From Ophiostoma sp. CBS 140.51 (Eukaryota > Ascomycota > Sordariomycetes > Ophiostomatales > Ophiostomataceae): DNA of 64,000 nucleotides. The stretch covers positions 1 to 64,000 of the forward strand of contig JANSLP010000162.1 in the NCBI GenBank assembly GCA_029298735.1, written 5' to 3'. A program made the position numbers and the translations under genes. Below are positions 11,869 through 21,956 of the stretch, piece by piece. Each line of letters begins with the position of its first letter. The stretch's first letter is position 1. The notes below the pieces were generated by a model. That model was not told where the DNA came from, ran no database searches, and worked only from the letters and a program-made list of their open reading frames with translations.

Positions 11869-12732
11869 TTACTCCTCAAAGTTGTCCTCAAGATTGGGGA
11901 AGTTCTCGGCCAGGTATGCTTTGATCTCTGCCTGGCACGCCGCCTTGTCGTACCGCGCCAGATCCGGCCAGTGGTGCTTCCGGTAAATGTCGCGCACTGC
12001 GGGGACCACGGCGTCCCGGTCCTTGGCGTGAAAGTACGGGTGTGTCACCCAGACCATGGTCTTTGTGAGGGGGACAAACTCGAGCTTCTGGAACTGGCCC
12101 GTCAACATCTTGAAGAAGTCGGGGATCGACCAGGCCGTGCTGTCGCCGCGCCACTCGGCCTGTTCTTCGTCGTCCTCGTAGTCGTAGGGGTCGTCGGAGA
12201 TGGGCCGCACAGATGACGGCGGGCGGCGGCTGGCCTTGACGATTTCACCGGGGCACTCGTACCACAAAATGATGCCGAGGTCGGTGTCAACCAAAAAGAC
12301 ATCGCTGTCGCGGGGTCCACCGGTGATGCCGACGACGTGCGACGGCAGAATGTCACTGAGAGTGGCACCCTCGGTGCGCAGTCTCAGGGACTCGGCGTCA
12401 TCTTTTCCGTCAGCGAGGTCGGTAGCGGCCTCAGCCCAGTCTGTAAACGTCGTGAAGGGTGCGACCTTGATGGTGTCGGAGCCGCCCACAGTAGACCGCT
12501 GGCGGACATAGGGCAGGTGCCGCAAAAGGTCGAGGACGGTCTCGTCCTTTTCGACGCCGGACAAATTGTCTTCGGTGATGGAGGGCCAGCCGCTCTCGTC
12601 GTCATCGTCACCCTCGGGAGGAAAGACAAAGTCAGACTCGTCAAGGTACATTTGGACCAGGAACTGAAAGTAGTCACGGACGGCCTGGACGCACTCGTCC
12701 CGGGAGTACTCAACGTCGCCGAGATCAGGCAT
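11869..12732 (-). CDS. Conserved-looking acidic hypothetical protein, 287 aa
   Basis: Single exon with no signal peptide or membrane segment, so probably cytosolic or nuclear. Acidic patches (PPEGDDDDESGW near residue 40, DDPYDYEDDEEQ near 190) flank a more ordered part. That part contains LSDILPSHVVGITGG followed by a stretch with DSDVFLVDTDLGIILWY. The arrangement of an LP...hVVGITGG strand followed by a D-x-D-x-G-x-I-x-W strand recalls SUKH/Smi1-like folds, but this is only a resemblance in pattern and no assignment is made. The C-terminal ~80 residues are rich in aromatic and charged residues and end in acidic NLEDNFEE. The ATG at 12732 is the first in frame after an upstream stop. Function unknown. 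Confidence 0.75.
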   Translation of the reverse strand: MPDLGDVEYSRDECVQAVRDYFQFLVQMYLDESDFVFPPEGDDDDESGWPSITEDNLSGVEKDETVLDLLRHLPYVRQRSTVGGSDTIKVAPFTTFTDWAEAATDLADGKDDAESLRLRTEGATLSDILPSHVVGITGGPRDSDVFLVDTDLGIILWYECPGEIVKASRRPPSSVRPISDDPYDYEDDEEQAEWRGDSTAWSIPDFFKMLTGQFQKLEFVPLTKTMVWVTHPYFHAKDRDAVVPAVRDIYRKHHWPDLARYDKAACQAEIKAYLAENFPNLEDNFEE

Positions 12733-12923
12733 GGTGGGTGGTGGTGTGGATATGGTGATGTGGGTGAGGATGTAGTTGGAGTGTATGCAGGTGTGAGGCG
12801 CTTGTGCAACTGCAATGTGTCAACGCACTTCAATGAGTGTCAATTGGTGTCAATGGAAATTTTTGAGCAAGTTGTGAAAAGAGTCAACATGAATTTGAGA
12901 TTGAAAAGAGAAATTGCTGAAGA

Positions 12924-12954
12924 ACGACGAAAAACGACGAAAAACGACGAAAAA
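12924..12954. repeat. Three tandem copies of ACGACGAAAA
   Basis: Three head-to-tail copies of a 10-base unit about 190 bases upstream of the hypothetical gene's ATG (minus strand). They are probably slippage products. The 10-base period equals one helical turn, so spaced binding sites are possible but unsupported. Confidence 0.8.
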
Positions 12955-13905
12955 GGAGTGCCAAGCAAATGCCACGGCACGATGGCATGGAAAAGAAAGG
13001 GTGAGGACCGCGAGACTGGGGTGGCTGTGAGGGGCCCAAGAACGGCGAACAACTTGTCTAGTTTGCCGTGAAACAAAAGAGTAGATGGCAAGGCAAACGT
13101 GAGTCGAAACTTGAGTGAAGGATGAAAATAATCCAGGAACCGCACTAGACTGACCATAGACATTTGCTTAAATAACCGTGCAGCTGTGCAATGGGAAAAG
13201 CAGACCGATTAGCCGGGAAGTGTCAAAGGCAGGAATGAGATGAAATGGCTCCTCACAGACGAATAGATGGCTGCGCCGCACATGTGCCGCAAAATAGAAA
13301 CTCGATCGAAAATAGGGCCCTACTCAACATACCCATGGTATCGATCTACTTTGTATGTCTGCCTGTCGCATCTACCGTCTGCCGTTTCGAAGGATTCGTC
13401 TGTATGTTCGTCGTGCATCCTTTCAATATCGGGCCCCGGCCGCTGGCCGGCCGCGTAATCTCGGATCGGGGTAGACGGCGAGCATGCTTTACTTAGTATG
13501 CCTTCTCGCATCTTGCATCTCGCACTCACACATACAATTTGTATGGTATGTTGTCTATTCTGGCTATCGGCTTGATGTTAGACGCACGACGCAGCCTCTT
13601 TCGACAAGCGGGAAAGAAGGAAAGCCACCATGCATCGCCACGGCCTCAATGGCTCAAAACTGTTCGAAGGATCAAGGACGCAGTTTCTGTTCAATATCGC
13701 GATATGAACGACGCATGTGTTGCAGTCTCTCTGTCTGTTCATGTCTGTTTCTGTCCCGGAAGGATTGTGTCGTCTGCATTCATTGCGCGCTCTCGAGCGG
13801 CAGATATGAGGAGTGTATGTTGAGATGCTGAAGCGAGGGCGGACAAGGCAGAGATGAAGTTGATGAATATGAAAAAGAAGAGATGAAAGAGAGAAGATGA
13901 GATGA

Positions 13906-13913
13906 TATAAAAT
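13906..13913 (+). promoter_or_regulatory. TATA-like box of the chitinase gene
   Basis: TATAAAAT lies 98 bases before the chitinase ATG at 14011, a usual fungal distance. Two upstream ATGs follow it: 13918 (14-codon frame closing at 13962) and 13962 (frame overlapping the main start out of phase). Whether they are in the mRNA depends on the unknown transcript start. Confidence 0.4.
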
Positions 13914-14010
13914 CAAGATGCCTGCTCGTGGATGTAGATGCGTCCTGGAGAGGAAGGTGTGATGTACCAGCATCGCCCGTCGTTCTTGCCTGTTTTGAAT
14001 CTACTTCACG

Positions 14011-17000
14011 ATGCGGCCGACCAGTCTCCACCACACAAAGCCCCTTTTCTCAGGGGTGGCAGCTGCCTCAGCTGGACTTCTCCTACTATCTCTCACCAAC
14101 CAAGTCCATGCTGAAGCTGCCGCGGCCGATTCGTCTCTGGCCTCGCTCGACCACCTCCTTGATGGTCTTGATACTCCACCCCTGAACGAAGGCTTCACCT
14201 ACCTGCCGGACTTTCACGCTTGCCCACTGCCCTGCAGCGACTTTGCCAATGTCTTTAGCTGGGTCCGCTACTGGTCGCCTGACCAGCTTCAACGCTGTGA
14301 CGATCCTCTGTTGTTGCAGTTCTCAGTCGAGCAGCCTGTTGCCTCGGCATCAGCATCAACATCGGGTGCAGGCGTGCCACTCTATGCATGCTCCCTCTCA
14401 TCTACCTCGGCGGCCAACTTGACTGCCAATCCGCCACCAATCGACAACCCAAAGACATCCAACTCCCTCAACAAGAACCGGCTGAGCAGTGCATTGTCAT
14501 GTTCTGCCCACAGCTCGTCTACTCTGTCGCCCGGCGGCAACACCACGGCTCTGCAGAAGCTCACGGTGGCCACGGGCGCTTCACGGAGTTCTGGTGATGG
14601 CAGTGATATTGCTGCTGTGCTCCAAGGCTTGCGGTCCTTCTTTGAGGCGCCGGACAACTGTGACGAGACGCTCGTCTTTGCACGTCACCGGCAAACCACC
14701 GTGGGCATGTACATGGGTGCCAACCTGGGCAAGACAGCAACAGCTGATGCTGTTCTCAAGTCGCTATCGGACCGCTTGCAGTCTGCTGGTTCTGCATCGC
14801 AGCCCTTGACTGCCCAGCTGTGTGGCGGCAGTGGAAGCAGAAACCGTACGGCCGAGCATACTCTGGGTATTGCCATGGATGCTACGGGTGATCTGTCTAT
14901 TGTGCAGCAGGCTGTCTCTGCCTGGTCAAAGGGTGACTGCGTCTCGTCTCTGGGTAGCAGCTCGACACCAGATGCTTCTCCAGTTGAGGCACATGTGGTC
15001 GACCTCGCTCCTGTTTCGGGGAACACAAACAGCACACTGTCTGTTGGCCGCCGCTATCTCCCTCCGCTGTACCGGCGTAGTGCCGACACGGATGCGGCCA
15101 CCCCCACCCCTCCGGCCAAGAACTCGGACGGCACTTGTGCATCGTATGTCATTCAAAAGACGGATACTTGTTCAAAGCTGGCCACCCAGTATGGCATCAA
15201 GGTCACTGATCTTGAAAAATGGAACGCCAACAAGACATGGGCCTGGACCGACTGCGCCGGCATGATGTACGGCAACAACATCTGTCTCAGTGACGGCCGT
15301 GCACCTCTGCCACCTCCGCAACAGGGCGTTGAGTGTGGCCCTGCACTGCCCGGCACAACTTTGCCCAAGAATGCCTCCATCTCCATGGCCGACCTCAACC
15401 CATGCCCGCTCAACGCCTGCTGCAGCAACTGGGGCTTCTGTGGTGTCTTCCCGCAGCACTGCGACATCCACAAGCCGCCCGGCGGCGGTGGTCCCGGCGC
15501 CAAGGACAAGAATTTCCAGGACACCTGTATCTCCAACTGCGACCGGGACATTAAGCAGAACTCGGGCCCGCCGGCCACGCCGATGCGTGTCGGCTACTAC
15601 GAGGCCTTTGGCATGGACCGCCCCTGCTTGAATCTAAAGGCCAAGAACGCCAACATCGGCGGTGTCTACACACACATCCACTGGGCCTTTGCTGCTATTG
15701 ACCCGACTTCGCTAAAGCCTGTCATTAATGACACAGACAAGCAGTGGGCCGATTTCAAGGGCTTACAAGATGTGAAGCGTATCGTGTCGTTTGGCGGCTG
15801 GTCGTTCTCGACAGACGCAGCAACGTTTGAAGTTATGCGCAAGGCTATCCTAGAGAATCGCGACACTTTCGCGGCCAATGTGCTTAAGTTTGTCCAGGAC
15901 GAAGGGCTCGACGGTGTCGACTTTGACTGGGAATACCCGGCCGCTCCAGACATTTTTGCCGGTGGCCAACCCATTGGTCAAAAGGGTGACGGTCTGGGAT
16001 ACCTCAAGTTCTTGATAACCATGAAGCAGAAGCTGGGCAAGGACAAGTCGCTGTCGATTGCCGCGCCAGCTTCGTTTTGGTACCTCAAGCCGTTCCCCAT
16101 CGACCGGATTGGCGATGCTATCGACTACATTGTCTATATGACCTACGACCTGCACGGCCAGTGGGACTATGGTAATCCCAACTCGTTCGACTCGTGTCCA
16201 TCGGGCAAGTGTATTCGCAGTCATGGTAAGTCCCTGAAGCCCCAAGGAAATGTAAACATAACCAAACTGAGAGAGCACAAAACCAAACTAACAATGCAGT
16301 TAACTTGACCGAGACCAAGAACTCACTGTCAATCAGTAAGTTTCCCCCTTTTGTTTACTTTTGATTTATTTCTGGCACTAACACGCCCTAGTCACAAAGG
16401 CCGGTGTTGCAAACAACAAGGTGGCTGTTGGTGAAGCCAGCTATGGCCGTTCGTTCCATATGGCCCAGGCTGGCTGCTGGGGCCCCATGTGCGAGTTTAC
16501 GGGCTCCCGCGACAAGTCGGATGCCACGCCCGGCCGCTGCACGCAGACCGCTGGCTATATCTCCAATGCCGAAATCAACGAGCTCATCAAACAGGGTGCT
16601 CAGTCCATCTACGATGGCACCTCGGACACGGATATTATGCTTTACAATGGCGACTATGTTGCCTACATGACACCGACAACACAGGACCGTCGTCGTGACG
16701 CTTGGAAGAAGCTCAACTTTGCCGGTACTGTCAACTGGGCCGTCGACCTGCAGGCTTTCACTGCGGACGACATGGACAATGCCTCGTCGGATCGTGGCAA
16801 GGCCGGATCGGAGGGCTGCATTGCCGGTGACGACTTGACTGTCGACACGGGCGACCTGTGCGAGTTTACTTGCGATTTGGGCTACTGCCCTGAGTCGCTG
16901 TGCTACTGCACAGAACGTGGCATCCTGGATCCTTTGCCGGCCGTCAAGAACAGCTCGGCCAACGACGTTGTCATTGCATGGAATGAACAGGGCATCGACA

Positions 17001-19043
17001 TCAACAAAATGTGCAAGTTTGCCTGCACGTACGGTTACTGCCCGGACGATGTGTGCACCACGCCTCTCGAGACCATGGTTGACGACGACACTGACGACAC
17101 GCCGCCGCCCCCTCCACCAGACGATGACCCACGTGCGGCTAATGCCAACAAGTGCTTGATTTACGAGAACGGTGACCACGACGATAGTGTTGCTCCTTGC
17201 AAGATTTATTGCAAGCCGCAACTCGATGCAGCAGCAGCAGCTGGCCGGACAAGCAACTACGGCTGTGTTGGTTTTTGGCCGCTCAATCAGCCTATTCCGT
17301 GGCAGACGGTCTCGGGTCTGCCGTGCCGTGTGGCCGGAGGCACTTGCAATTGTGACAACTACCTGGTCAACGAGATTGCCAACACTGTCCTTGAAGCCTT
17401 GCCCATTATTGCAGAGGTAAACCACCTTCTTCGCTTTCCCATATTGAATGCTCTGTCTAACGAAATAGATCGGCTGCTACTTACTCATGTCAACACTCAA
17501 GCTGGTCGTCGATATTGGCTCCGACATCTTTACTGGCGGTGAACTGTCGGCTGGTCTGAGTACGTTTACCACTCCCATTTATTTGCAGAATATCATACTA
17601 ACACACCCAGATGCCGTGACCACTGCTGCACAAATTGTTAATTACGTGTACCCCAGTGACCAGGATCCCCAGGGCGCTTTCCACTGGTGGTTGAGCCCCT
17701 GCGGCAACACCGATTTGGTACCCGATGACATTAAGAAGGCGTTTGGTATTCTCAGTGATGTGACCGATGCCGTCACGGGCTTCAAGGGCCCCAAGAATAT
17801 TCCCAAGGGCAGTGGCCGGCATGGCGACGACGGCAACCCCAAGGACCAGTCTAAGCCGCGTCCGACGTCCAACGATCCCAAGCCTACAGACAAACCGACA
17901 GGCAAACCGACCGATAAGCCCACAGGCAAACCGACGGGTAAGCCCACGGGCAAGCCTACCGACGAGCCCACAGCATGCGCGAACCCGCCCAAGAAGGTCC
18001 GTCGGGATGGCATGGGTATTGGCTCGGTGCCGCAGACCACGACGCATCCCAACGGTGCCATCGAGACCGTTTGGCCGCGTGCCGAGGCCGGTGTCATGAC
18101 GGCCGACCAGTACGGCGAGTACGAAAACTACGACAGCGAGTACTATGTCGACGAAGTTGACTCGATCGATGCTGCCGGCGCTGCCTGCAAGCCCAAGGCC
18201 AAGAAGTGCAAGATCCCCAAGGGCAAAGAGACCCAGCGGCTCGGTGCCGGCAAGAACACCTTGAGGAAGCTCTCGTGTGTCAACAATGTTGTCAAGACCC
18301 AGGAGATGATTGTCACCTCGCTCGTCTATGCACCCGCCGCCACCAAGAGCCAGGTCGCCAAAAAGTGTGAGGCCGCCTGGACCCAGGCCTGCTACCACTA
18401 CAGCTCCGTCATTCGCGAAAACCCGCAGTATGCAACCCTCACTTGCCCCCAGGAAGCCGCCAGCACAAAGCACCGTCAAGACGCGGAGGCCACTAAGGTC
18501 TGGAGCGACCAGCACAAGGGTAAAGGGTGGCTCGATCCGCAGCACCGCCAGTGGCCCAAGTGCGACCGTGACGAGTACCCGCCTGCCTATCTGCTCAATG
18601 ACGTCGACCCGGCGTACGTCAACAGTGGTCACAACCGCAACGGCCAGCTCGTCCGCTTCGTCCCGGGCAAACAGAACCAGCGCGCCGGCCAAATGTGGCG
18701 CGGCGCCTGTTTCAATGGCCCCGTCAAGGAACTGTCGAACCGCGATTTCCAGGACAAAGTCGCCCGCTCGCCGCATACGAATGTCATTCATGACACCAAC
18801 CTGGTCCAGACCGAGGCCGCCATTACCGTCAACCAGCGGCCCGAGTTTACCATTAGCAGCTGGGGCCCGCCGCCGTCGGCCGACGATGGGCTGAGCTCGA
18901 ACCCCTGCTGGCCGAGCGCGATTGCGCCCAACGACCCCGGATTCGCGCTGTTGACGTACGACAAGTACTATGACACGCACCCGATGCCGTACAACTATTT
19001 GGCGGCCGCACCGGCGCCACCGGCCGCGCCGCAGCCCACGTAG
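14011..19043 (+). CDS. Secreted killer-toxin-like GH18 chitinase with LysM, hevein-type and NucA/NucB-like modules
   Basis: Exons are 14011-16225, 16300-16335, 16392-17416, 17469-17559 and 17611-19043, giving 1599 residues. The fourth intron (51 bases) keeps the frame open but has a CATACTAAC branch point and CAG acceptor. The order is: signal peptide 1 to ~34; unclassified N-terminal region; LysM at ~376-430; hevein-like chitin-binding domain at ~465-495 (CCSNWGFCG); GH18 barrel from ~525 with the DGVDFDWEYP motif, general acid Glu641. Two cysteine modules follow (LCEFTCDLGYCP, MCKFACTYGYCP), then a GGTCNCDNYLV segment, KPT/KPTD repeats at ~1212-1242, and a C-terminal module with CDRDEYPPA (from Cys1440) and NQRAG (from Asn1478). 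This is the fungal subgroup C chitinase architecture, expected to act on chitin outside the cell. The C-terminal motifs match those of NucA/NucB secreted DNases. Family toxicity is not proven here. Confidence 0.93.
17879..17971 (+). repeat. KPT-coding minisatellite inside the chitinase gene
   Basis: About eight 12-base units coding for Lys-Pro-Thr-Asp/Gly form a flexible linker between the catalytic half and the C-terminal module. The copies differ mostly at third positions, so the array is not brand new. Copy number is likely to vary between strains. Confidence 0.85.
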
Positions 19044-19654
19044 GGGAAAGCGTCTGTTTTCGTTCTTTTTGTCTGAAAATGGATTACATACCCTTGAATA
19101 TTTTTGGATTGGATCTTTTATGGCACTTTTCTGTTATTTATGCTTTGAATAAACGATTTTATGTCTTGTCTGTCATTTTTGCCTACCAATCGCCAACTGC
19201 CTAATTCCGCCACTTACACTGAAATATCGCGTGCGGGCTTCCCCGCTAACGTCGGGACTGCGGGTAAACGTTCTAGCAAAAACATGGAGGTTTTCTGCCG
19301 ATAGTCGGCGAAAAGCGCCGCCCGTCAATCGTTCATTCGCTGGAGGGCGGAGAAACTCCGTCATCCAGCTCCTTTGGTGACCTTTTTGGTGCATTTTTGG
19401 TGTAAGACAGAGCACTGAAAGACGGAACTTTGTTGGAGAAACGCAGCTTTAGCTCCAGCTTTGGGGGTTCTTTGGTGTCTTTTGGAGTCTTTTGGTGCAC
19501 TGCGGGCTCGGCAAGTGCAGACGGCTCCTCACCCGCCCGCACGGGAAAGCTGCGAACCTGTCGGCGCTCAAATACCGGGCAACGTCCTCATCAACTTCAA
19601 TTGAACTCCTCCTCTCTCAACTTTATCTCTACAACCTTCTTCACAACCGCCAAA
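19044..19654. other. Intergenic region with TTTGGTG repeats
   Basis: This holds the 3' UTR of the chitinase and then the promoter of the next plus-strand gene. The promoter half carries five TTTGGTG copies (19373-19497), and the last 40 bases before the ATG at 19655 are pyrimidine-rich. A frame is open from 19430 into the gene but looks like leader sequence. Confidence 0.55.
19373..19497 (+). repeat. Five copies of TTTGGTG in a promoter
   Basis: Exact heptamers start at 19373, 19385, 19396, 19471 and 19491, with a near copy TTTGGAG at 19481. All are on the same strand and 158-282 bases before the ATG of the CMD-family gene. They could be a repeated transcription-factor site or simple drift in a T/G-rich stretch. 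Confidence 0.5.
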
Positions 19655-20304
19655 ATGCGTCTCCCGTACATGCCCAACCCGCCCAAGTTTGCCGAGTCGG
19701 CTTACAACGCCATTGTCGAGCGCGTCGCCGCCCGCCGTGCGCCCCGGCCCCTCCAGCCGCTGGATCTGGCCCTGCTGCACTCCCCGCCCGTCGCCGACGG
19801 CTGGAACTCGTTCCTGGGCGCCATCCGTACCAAGACGGACAGCATCCCCGCCGACTTGCGTGAACTCGCCGTCAGCCGCGTCGCCGCCGTCAACCGTGCC
19901 TGGTACGAGTGGGGCCACCATGCGCCGCTGGCCACGGCCGCCGGTGTTCCCGATGCCGGCCTCAAGGTTGTGCTCGAAGAAACTCCCTACAAGCTCGACG
20001 ACACCAAGGCGGTGGACTCTGGCTTCCTGACGGCCAAGCAGTGGGCCGTGCTGGTGTACACGGACGAGATGACGCGCACGGTCGAAGTGTCGGACGGCAC
20101 GTTTGCGCACCTGCGGACGCTGTTTGAGGAGAAGCAGATTGTGGAGCTGACGGCGGTGATTGCGGCGTACAACTGCGTGAGCCGGTTCCTGGTGGCTCTG
20201 GATGGTAAGTCATCCCCCGACAGACTGACTATTTTACACCACGTACAACCACTAACAAAACAGTTGGTGAGAGAAACGGCACGGGCCCCGATGCTGGTCA
20301 CTAA
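19655..20304 (+). CDS. Carboxymuconolactone decarboxylase (AhpD-fold) family protein
   Basis: Two exons, 19655-20204 and 20264-20304, encode 196 residues. The intron has a GTAAGT donor, CACTAAC branch point and CAG acceptor, and the second exon adds only 13 residues after the spliced codon. The protein is an all-helical AhpD-like domain with the fungal motif RELAVSRVAAVNRAWYEWGHH near residue 70 and a helix QIVELTAVIAAYNCVSRFL near 160. Family members act as decarboxylases or peroxidase-linked thiol proteins. The CxxC pair of true AhpD is not present, so a redox role is not supported, and the substrate is unknown. The start at 19655 is chosen because it lies in CCAAAATGC after a pyrimidine-rich leader. 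The longer open frame from 19430 gives no family-like sequence. Confidence 0.88.
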
Positions 20305-21956
20305 ACGTAAAAACAATAAAGCGACGGCAGTATTAAAAGTTACGAGGAACGGTGGATGCCAAGAGAGCTTGTTAGGATTGCTCGATAAAAGGAAAGGGTA
20401 GAATCAGGGAGACCCATGAATACATGACGATTCACAAACAAGAAAACCCCTGTGCTCTTAAAAGTAGACTTTGTGAAGCACATAACCGAAACGAGGTTAA
20501 AAATATGCTTAATACGGCATACATCCGAGAGGACTTACACGGATGTTGATACGGAATGCGCCCGTGGGACCTACACTTGCAAAGTTCGACGGAGAAAGGC
20601 CGCTGCGTCTGCACACCTGTGAGGCGAGCATGTATTACTTCACGGGGCATGGGATACTAGGTGGACGGTAATAGACCGAGTCTTGTATATGAATATGTGA
20701 GATATATAGATTGTGAGTATGTGAATGTGAATAAATGATCAAAATTGTGTGAAATAAAGAATAAAAAGGGGGTATCTTTTTGTGTGCAAAAATGACCCAA
20801 GATCCGTTCAAGAGCCATTACAGGGACGAATAAGCAAGACCAAAAAGGAGACCAAAAAAGTCGTCTCCAGGAACAGAATAGAAAGGAAGAGAAAGGTGAA
20901 AAGTAAAAGGTAAATGTGAATAAATAAATGGCCAAGCAGCCAAGTAAACCAAACCGGGCAAACCGCCAAACCACCCAAAGATCGCCAAAAACCGCGAACC
21001 GCCCTCCAGAAATATCAGAAATAACCGTAAAAGTATATAGCCAATAGTGACCCCGCCAAATAGATTAACAAGTAAATGTAAGTGCAAAACAGATGTGATG
21101 GAGAATGAGAAAGAAGGATGGGCGGGATGGTTGGAAGGCTTGTCTTGTGAAGAAAAGAACAGGCAGACAACAGACAGCAGCCAATGTGAACGGAGACGAA
21201 AATTGATAGGAGGAGAAGATCTCCCCTCTCTTTCCATCTTCCTTGTCACACCCACCCACTTCCGCCCGCCAGGTAACGTCCCGTGTGACGTCGTACGTCC
21301 TGGGAGAAAATGTGCGAAAAGGGGGGTAAGAGAAAAAGAATAAGGTAGAAGAACGAATAATGGCTGAGAAAAATATGCATGTGCGTCGGGGGAGGGGGGA
21401 CAAATCCGAGCGCAACGAATCGTCATACGTCGCAAAAAATGCGCCGCAATATGCCGGGCCGTCCTAATAGTTGGTTTGTTGGGCGCATGCTGGATTGGAC
21501 GTATTTTGTTGAACTCGTGAAAAAGTGAACGGGATCGTCATATTCTCGTAAACGTAGAATGGATTGGTCGAGACCAAAGAATAAAGGGTAAAAACTAAGG
21601 GTAAACCTAAATGCTCGTATGAATCGTGCTTTGTCGCATGATGAAAAGCAATTGATTGTTGAAAAAACCAAAAAGCCAAAACGCCGTGTTGTTTGTGTTT
21701 GATCGTAAAGTGTTGTGTGAAAATGTTGTTTTCGTATGATTCTTTGCGCCATTAAATAAAAGGGGTCTTCGTATCGCCAGGTAAATATATATATGCAGAG
21801 TCGTTTGTATGAGGTCGTCTCTCGCTTTCATTAATAAAGACGAATACGGTGTGAATCGTATCGTGATATTGGTTGTGTTGAATAAATAGTGTGAACGTAA
21901 AAGCATTATGCGAGAGGTGCGGGGAGGAAGCGTCCAAGCGCATCCGCCTGTCGTTG
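20305..21956. other. Convergent intergenic region, no gene seen
   Basis: This lies between the CMD-family gene (+) and the membrane protein gene (-). It is A-rich on the plus strand and T-rich on the minus strand, fitting a long 3' UTR of the minus-strand gene. Open frames at 20818-21435 and 21607-21960 on the minus strand are Phe/Ser-rich by-products of this bias. Confidence 0.55.

Larger units (their letters stand above)
12733..14010. other. Divergent intergenic region upstream of the chitinase
   Basis: This 1.3 kb separates the hypothetical gene (-) from the chitinase (+) and must hold both promoters. It contains a 10-base tandem repeat (12924-12954), a GC-rich near-palindrome around 13434-13455 and a TATA-like box at 13906. 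No additional gene was recognised. Confidence 0.6.

Noticed and set aside
17598..18980. 460-codon minus-strand frame inside the chitinase gene
   Set aside because: Antisense shadow of a GC-rich coding exon. The plus strand carries the recognisable domains and splice sites.
19430..19654. In-frame N-terminal extension of the CMD-family protein
   Set aside because: The extension does not resemble the family, and the ATG at 19655 has the better context after a pyrimidine-rich leader.
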